Assembly (NCBI GenBank): GCA_963082975.1
Contig: OY720346.1
Span: 36,855,787-36,919,786, forward strand
DNA from: Labia minor
Lineage: Eukaryota; Arthropoda; Insecta; Dermaptera; Spongiphoridae
Direction: 5' to 3'
DNA length: 64,000 bases
Shown: positions 58,908-64,000 of the stretch, piece after piece
Layout of the letters: each line of letters starts with the position of its first letter
Position numbering within the stretch: the first letter of the stretch is position 1
The notes under the pieces: model-generated
Databases searched by the model: none
What the model was told of the DNA's origin: nothing
What the model saw: the letters and a program-made list of their open reading frames with translations, nothing else
Program-made: the position numbers and the translations under genes

Positions 58908-59362
58908 TAAAAATTTATTAATTACATTACACAGTTTGATAATACGTTGGCATATTATTCTTATATGTATTGAAAAATCTAAACCAAATTGCCATTCAAT
59001 CTTTATTTTTCTTTTTGTTTTTTATAAATATACATTAATTTAATTAATTTATTTATTTTTCAATAACTTGTATTTATATTTGTAAAAGTTTGTGAAATTT
59101 AAATTTTTATCGTTTAACATTCATTATTTTTCTTGTTATTATTTTCAATATAAGTAAAGCATAATTTCAAATAAAAATAAAATTGTATTATTTATCATTA
59201 TCATTTATTTTTATTATTTATATTTAATTATAAATTATAAATTAATTAATAATCAAGATCTAGTATTTTTCACGAATATATTTATTAAAACTTTTGTGGT
59301 TTTTATAATTATTCAATGGATTTTTATTAAAACACCACAATTTTTGTATAATTTATTTATAT
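58908..59362. other. No gene seen
   Basis: AT-rich, unassigned. Confidence 0.55.
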
Positions 59363-59500
59363 AGTTAAATAAATGTATAACGTTTCAACTGCTTATTCTG
59401 CAGTCGTTATCAATTATTGTTCGGACTCAAGCGGACTGACCTATGATACTTCATAACGACTGCAGAATAAGCAGTCGAAACGTTGTACATTTATTTAACT
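59363..59500. repeat. Near-perfect inverted repeat, Penelope/hammerhead-like
   Basis: Two 48-base arms (59363-59410 and 59453-59500) pair at 46 positions around a 42-base spacer. Each arm, read outward, contains a smaller hairpin GACTGC-AGAATAA-GCAGTC followed by GAAACG. That layout resembles stem II plus the GAAA core of hammerhead motifs found in Penelope-like retroelement terminal repeats. The CUGAUGA core box is not intact in either arm (TTGATAA at best), so cleavage activity is doubtful. Confidence 0.6.
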
Positions 59501-60359
59501 AAATAAATAAATTTTACAAATATCTTGTATTTATTTTTATTTAATGAAAAATTATTTTCTTATTTAATTATTAATTATTAGTTCTTTAATAATTTTTTGT
59601 TTTTGTATTGTTTCTAAGAAAGAATAAATTATTAAATATGATTTTTGATTTTAATAGTTCTTCTTATGACTGGCGTAATTTAACAATTTCTCTTGAATTT
59701 CATTGAATTTTTAAATATTTTGGTACATATGTTTTGTTTCTCTTTAATCTTAATGAACCAAATAAGCCGGATTGAGTGTTGCATGGTGCCTTCTATCCAT
59801 TTCACCTGTGTGAGTTCCCCCTTTCAATGGGAGCGTGTATCCAATTTATTTGGTTGCTATTGGATTTGCTTCTGTTTAGAGTGCATGTTAAGAAATCATT
59901 AAATTTGGCCGTGAATTCTATTTTTGTTGCAATCGATGTTCAATCAAAGCAAATTAGATGATGAAAATAAATAATATTAGTAATAATAATAAATAAATTA
60001 TAAAATGTGTGTATATTGATAATTAAATTCACTCGGAATTTAAATTTTTTGAAAAAAAATTATCACTAATATTTGATAAAGTAAAATTAAGTCAGCCTCT
60101 ATTTATAAAGATATATATTATAATATAAAATGGAAAAGTGAAGTGAGGGGTGAGGTGAGAATAAAAGATTAAGCGTCAATTAATTTAATTAAAAAAAAAC
60201 AAATCCAAAATAAAAATGCATAGCTCATAATAACAATTTTATAATATTTAAAATAAATTTAGAAATTTATATTTATAATTTTTATCCATGACATTACTAA
60301 TGGACAATTGATTCAAAATATTTGAAAATATGGTAATTAGTTGCAATTTATGGATCAGA
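59501..60359. other. No convincing gene
   Basis: Overlapping frames at 59693-59961 arise from a patch of near-normal composition (59750-59900). It may be an old exon or retroelement piece, but no motif is recognisable. Confidence 0.35.
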
Positions 60360-60530
60360 AAATGAATAACGTAGATAAAATGTATAAAGAGCAATCGCAT
60401 GATGTCATGCCTTATACAAATTGGGAGAAGGTAGCATTTGAATCAAGGTAGATAAAGAAGGGAATGGTATGAGGTTTGTGGTTAATGTGGCCAAGAATAT
60501 ACGCCTAAGAGATAGATATAATTTATATAT
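60360..60530 (+). pseudogene. Very decayed LINE-A 3' end
   Basis: GAGGTTTGTGGTTAATGTGG translates to RFVVNVAKNIRL, which aligns with the VVAAAKNF tail of LINE-A. A GATAGATAT tail follows (60513-60522). Too short and eroded for more. Confidence 0.4.
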
Positions 60531-60595
60531 AGCGATAATTAAATTTAAAGATTTAAAGATTGACAGCTCTCGTTGTAATATAATATCTATTTGAA

Positions 60596-61018
60596 TATTT
60601 AACCTTAATTTTTTTTAACAATTTTCAATTTATCAATATAACTGAAAATTAATAATAAAATCAATAGGTTAAAGGGAAGTTATTAAAAACACACGGTTTT
60701 AAGTTTCAAGATAAATTTTTACTAAACTTTATGATGATTAGGACATTTATGTCAGAAGTTTGAACTATACTATATAAACTATATATACTGTCTAAACTAT
60801 ATATATATATATATACTATTATATATAATAGTACAAATTATAGTACAAACTTCTAATGATGATGTATCTGTCGAACTGATCATAAAGATTAATAGAAATT
60901 TATTATGAAACTTAAAACTGTGTATTTTTAATAACTTACCTTTTTACATATTAATTTTATTATTAATTTTCAGTTTCATATATGAATTAAAAATTGTTAA
61001 AAAAAATTCAGGTTAATT
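60596..61018. mobile_element. Long palindromic foldback element
   Basis: The left arm (60596-60760) contains ACTGAAAATTAATAATAAAA, AAGTTATTAAAAACACACGG and TTTTAAGTTTCA. The right arm (60860-61018) carries the inverted counterparts TTTTATTATTAATTTTCAGT and TGTGTATTTTTAATAACTT. Loop about 100 bases with a TA tract (60796-60818). No coding capacity, and different from family F. Confidence 0.75.
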
Positions 61019-61187
61019 TTACATATATATAGCAATATAAAATTTATCCCATAAAGTCACAAATAAATATGTTTTTTTTTGTTAATATACTTATTTTCTT
61101 AAAAATAAATAGAAAAGGATTTCACATTTATGTCCCAATTTAATATAAGATCGAAAGAGAGGGAGAGAGTTGTATGGTTTATAAAAA
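61019..61187. other. No gene seen
   Basis: AT-rich spacer ending in a purine tract. Confidence 0.5.
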
Positions 61188-61765
61188 AAAAAAGTGTCTC
61201 CACTCGACTATCTCGCAAATATGAATTGGATTAATTAACATATATTATATTTAAATTAAATTTAATTAATTAAATTATAAATTAAAATTAATAAACAATA
61301 TTTATTAAACCAGCGCGTGTTTGATTCTTTGTTGATGGCACCACATCACGTGCTGGCGCGTGATTGTCAGTCAATGTGTAAAAAAATGAATTCCGGTACT
61401 TTCACCGAATCAATCAAGCTGGGATTCTATATATAGCAATTTTTCTGCAATTTTTAATCATATCAAAAACTATCAAATATATATCTTTATTTTCACGGTC
61501 AGTTTAGAGGCAAACAAATGAAAACGTGGTAGGTAATGACCCTCTTCCGGTTGAGCTACATTTCTCAAAACTACGAATTTTGAATAATGCCCGTGTACCA
61601 AATTTCATTATTCTAGCTCAAACCGTTTTTGCGTAATCTTGTCTACACACACACAAACATTTTTCTCAACCTTAGTGAAAACGACTCAGGGACCTTCAAA
61701 ACGCATAAAAACCTCAAAATCTCCACATCGAAAATTTTTGTGATTGCAATACTTTAATAGTAAAA
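61188..61765 (+). mobile_element. Family T element, nearly full length
   Basis: Starts AAAAAGTGTCTCCACTCGAC and includes ATCACGTGCTGGCGCGTGAT, TTTTCACGGTCAGTTTAGAG, GTGTACCAAATTTCATTATT and TCAACCTTAGTGAAAACGAC. The last hairpin is lost (ATACTTTAATAGTAAAAA). Confidence 0.82.
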
Positions 61766-64000
61766 AGTCAAAGATGATCAAATAATCTCCAGCTCACGTG
61801 AGGAGAGGGACGCTATACTGTGAAATAGATCTCTTCTTTAAAAGAAAGATCTATTCCAAAGCTTCAACATACTTGATATTCGATATATTAATTGAAAAAC
61901 AAAATATCTCTTTTTTCTCTTCTCCATTCTAAATAATCCAATTTATTTTTCATTCTAAAATATAAATTTTATTTCTAATTTAATTGGTTTTATGAATTAT
62001 AAGGATTTTTGGATTTAAAAAAAAAATAAAGAAATATATGATAATATTCCACCAAAGATTGAATTAATTTTAAATCAATTAATTTTACCCTTTAATTTAT
62101 TTATGATCTAATCATTCTAATCCTTATGAATTTATTTGATAAATTAAAAGAAAATAATATCCATAAAAAAAAAACAAAAACAAGAGGGATAAATTTTCTT
62201 AAGAAGGGTAAAATAGCGCAAAATCGCAAAATTAACCTCACACCTCAATTCGAATCAATGTTTCACTTTTACTGATTCAGCATCACAATTATTTCTATTT
62301 ATTTCTCTTTCTTCTCTCTCTCTCTCTATCAACTTTCTTGCTCATTCTATCTTTTTATTTATTAAAAATAACCTTATTTGGAATATATAAATAAATAATA
62401 TAGAATGATAAAATGATAACAGCCCTATTTGTGATATGAATAAAGAAAACAATCTATTTAGTATTATATTATTATCAATAAGAAAAAAAAACGAAAATTG
62501 GAATTTAGCGTGTTATTTTATAAAAATCGATCAGGACAAAGGGTCACCGGGTAAAAGAACCCCCCCCCCCCCTCTCCCACCAATTACAATTCAACTAATT
62601 TAAATTAAGTAATTAAAATACCACAAACAATGAAATTAGTGCAAACAATGCATTCAATGCAAATGCAATTCCACAAAATTGATCAGAAGGGTATTTTTCC
62701 TCTAAAAATAAATTAAATTAAATATATTAATGTATAAAATTTTATTTATATATTAATTCTACCCTCGTCCTAAATCAAATAAAATAGAATAAACAATAGA
62801 ATATAATTAAATAATATGTAATCATTTTCTTTTTATAAAAGAATATTACTGATAAAATGTGGTAAAAATAAGAGTTAGGGAGAGGAAGGGGAAAAATGGA
62901 TAATCTTAATTTAAATAAAAAGAATTAGAAAATCTCTTGATTAATGGGGTGGATAGGAAAAATTATTAAATAAATTGAATTAAAAATAAAATTATTAATT
63001 CATTGATTATTTATAGACGTTTAAATTCCTGAATTTATTTATAAAACCTTCCTTCTTTAATAAACTAATTGTAAAAAAATATAATATAGATTTATAAATA
63101 TATTTTAGCAAATATATAATTTATGTAAAATATGAATTTTAGTATGTTTTAAATTACATGTTTTTTTATATTTTAAGACATGTTTAATTAAATTAATATT
63201 ACTAGCTTCTACTATAGTAATTTGTTTAAAGCCAGTATTCGAATGGTTTTAATTCATTTTATTTCAATCAGTATATTTTTTTTTTTCGTTTTCACTAAAC
63301 TTTGCATTTTTTCAAAATATAAATTTAAATATAAAAAATATTACTTACTGTGTTTTAGAAAATATTAATTAATTAGAGGTAATATTTATAATTTAATTTA
63401 ATTTTCCTTTTAATATTATAGAATATTAGAATTTAAATATTATAAACATTTTTTGTATGAAAATTTTTAGAATTATTAATATTATTTTGAGTGTCAACTT
63501 CTTAACTGAGACACCAAAGGGGGCACATGGAGCGTTGTTTATTTGGGTTGAGTCGGTTTTTAGCCCAATCTTTGGAACATATCAACTTTTTTGAAATCTT
63601 CAACCTTATGCCTTAACCATGGGTCATGACGGTTCTAATGATACCAGAATAATTAAGGTCCATGAAGCCGTTTAGAAGGACTGTATGCTTACGTAGTCAT
63701 TTAATTATATAGTTTATAAATCTGAGACTATTTCAAGAAATATATAATATATATTATATAATTTGTTTTTGGATTTGTTTAAATATATTTTTAACATGTG
63801 TAAAATAATTATTATTTAAAAAGTTAAAACATTAAAAATATTTAAAATTTTTACATCAAGGATTTTTATATTATTATACTAGTATATATATATAATTCTT
63901 GTATAGATTAAAATTATATTTTATTTTATTTTAAAACTATATAAATAATTTTTAATAAAAAATTTCTTGGTGAGTATCAATCCATCCAGGAGGGGATTAT
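61766..64000. other. No gene seen to window end
   Basis: AT-rich. Notable only for a TC run at 62310-62328, a C13 tract at 62560-62572, and a less AT-rich patch at 63485-63700 that I cannot assign. Confidence 0.5.

Noticed and set aside
59363..59500. Confident active hammerhead ribozyme
   Set aside because: The required CUGAUGA box is not intact on either strand, so only resemblance is claimed.

Overview
This window looks like AT-rich, gene-poor, transposon-packed nuclear DNA from an invertebrate animal. By eye only about a quarter of bases are G or C, apart from a few short GC-rich islands. The mix of an hAT transposase of the ZBED5-like type, an R1-clade LINE remnant, mariner relics, a Helitron and hairpin or foldback MITEs suggests an arthropod. 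I cannot name the species. I see no bacterial operons, no rRNA, no complete tRNA, no CRISPR array and no convincing host protein-coding gene.

Layout. At 0.7-4.3 kb an apparently intact hAT transposon (938-4225) carries a 616-residue transposase and has a perfect 8-bp target duplication. It sits inside an older hairpin-ended repeat, here called family H. At 6.1-9.3 kb lie another family H copy with an hAT MITE inside it and several decayed LINE fragments, including an R1-clade C-terminus and an RNase H remnant. A Helitron-like unit (9423-11307) contains a LINE reverse-transcriptase pseudogene, and a MITE with long inverted repeats follows it. A 4452-bp block at 13183-17634 is repeated directly at 17635-22086 with no difference I could find. 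Each unit holds two copies of a second hairpin-ended family (family T), a LINE 3' fragment and a solo LTR.

From 22 to 32 kb there are foldback and mariner remnants, an hAT MITE, a tRNA-like GC-rich island and a tRNA-related SINE. At 32.4-36.4 kb one family T copy was split by a 5'-truncated LINE with a 30-bp target duplication and a 250-residue open frame. A second family T copy was split by another member of its own family. At 37-45 kb there are tandem repeats, a foldback element, a strong GC-rich island (38.9-39.4 kb) and a long inverted repeat made of two opposed family H copies (42.3-44.5 kb). The last 19 kb hold further family H, T and foldback copies, mariner and hAT relics, a Helitron 3' end, a near-perfect hairpin resembling a Penelope/hammerhead terminal repeat, and a second long inverted repeat (60.6-61.0 kb).

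How the parts relate. This is a nested record of transposition, not a pathway. The insertions can be ordered: families H and T first, then the hAT, the hAT MITE and the LINE, and the 4452-bp tandem duplication last. Only the hAT transposase looks capable of encoding a full-length enzyme. The nonautonomous elements would depend on machinery elsewhere in the genome. Most intervening sequence is AT-rich and I can assign nothing to it.
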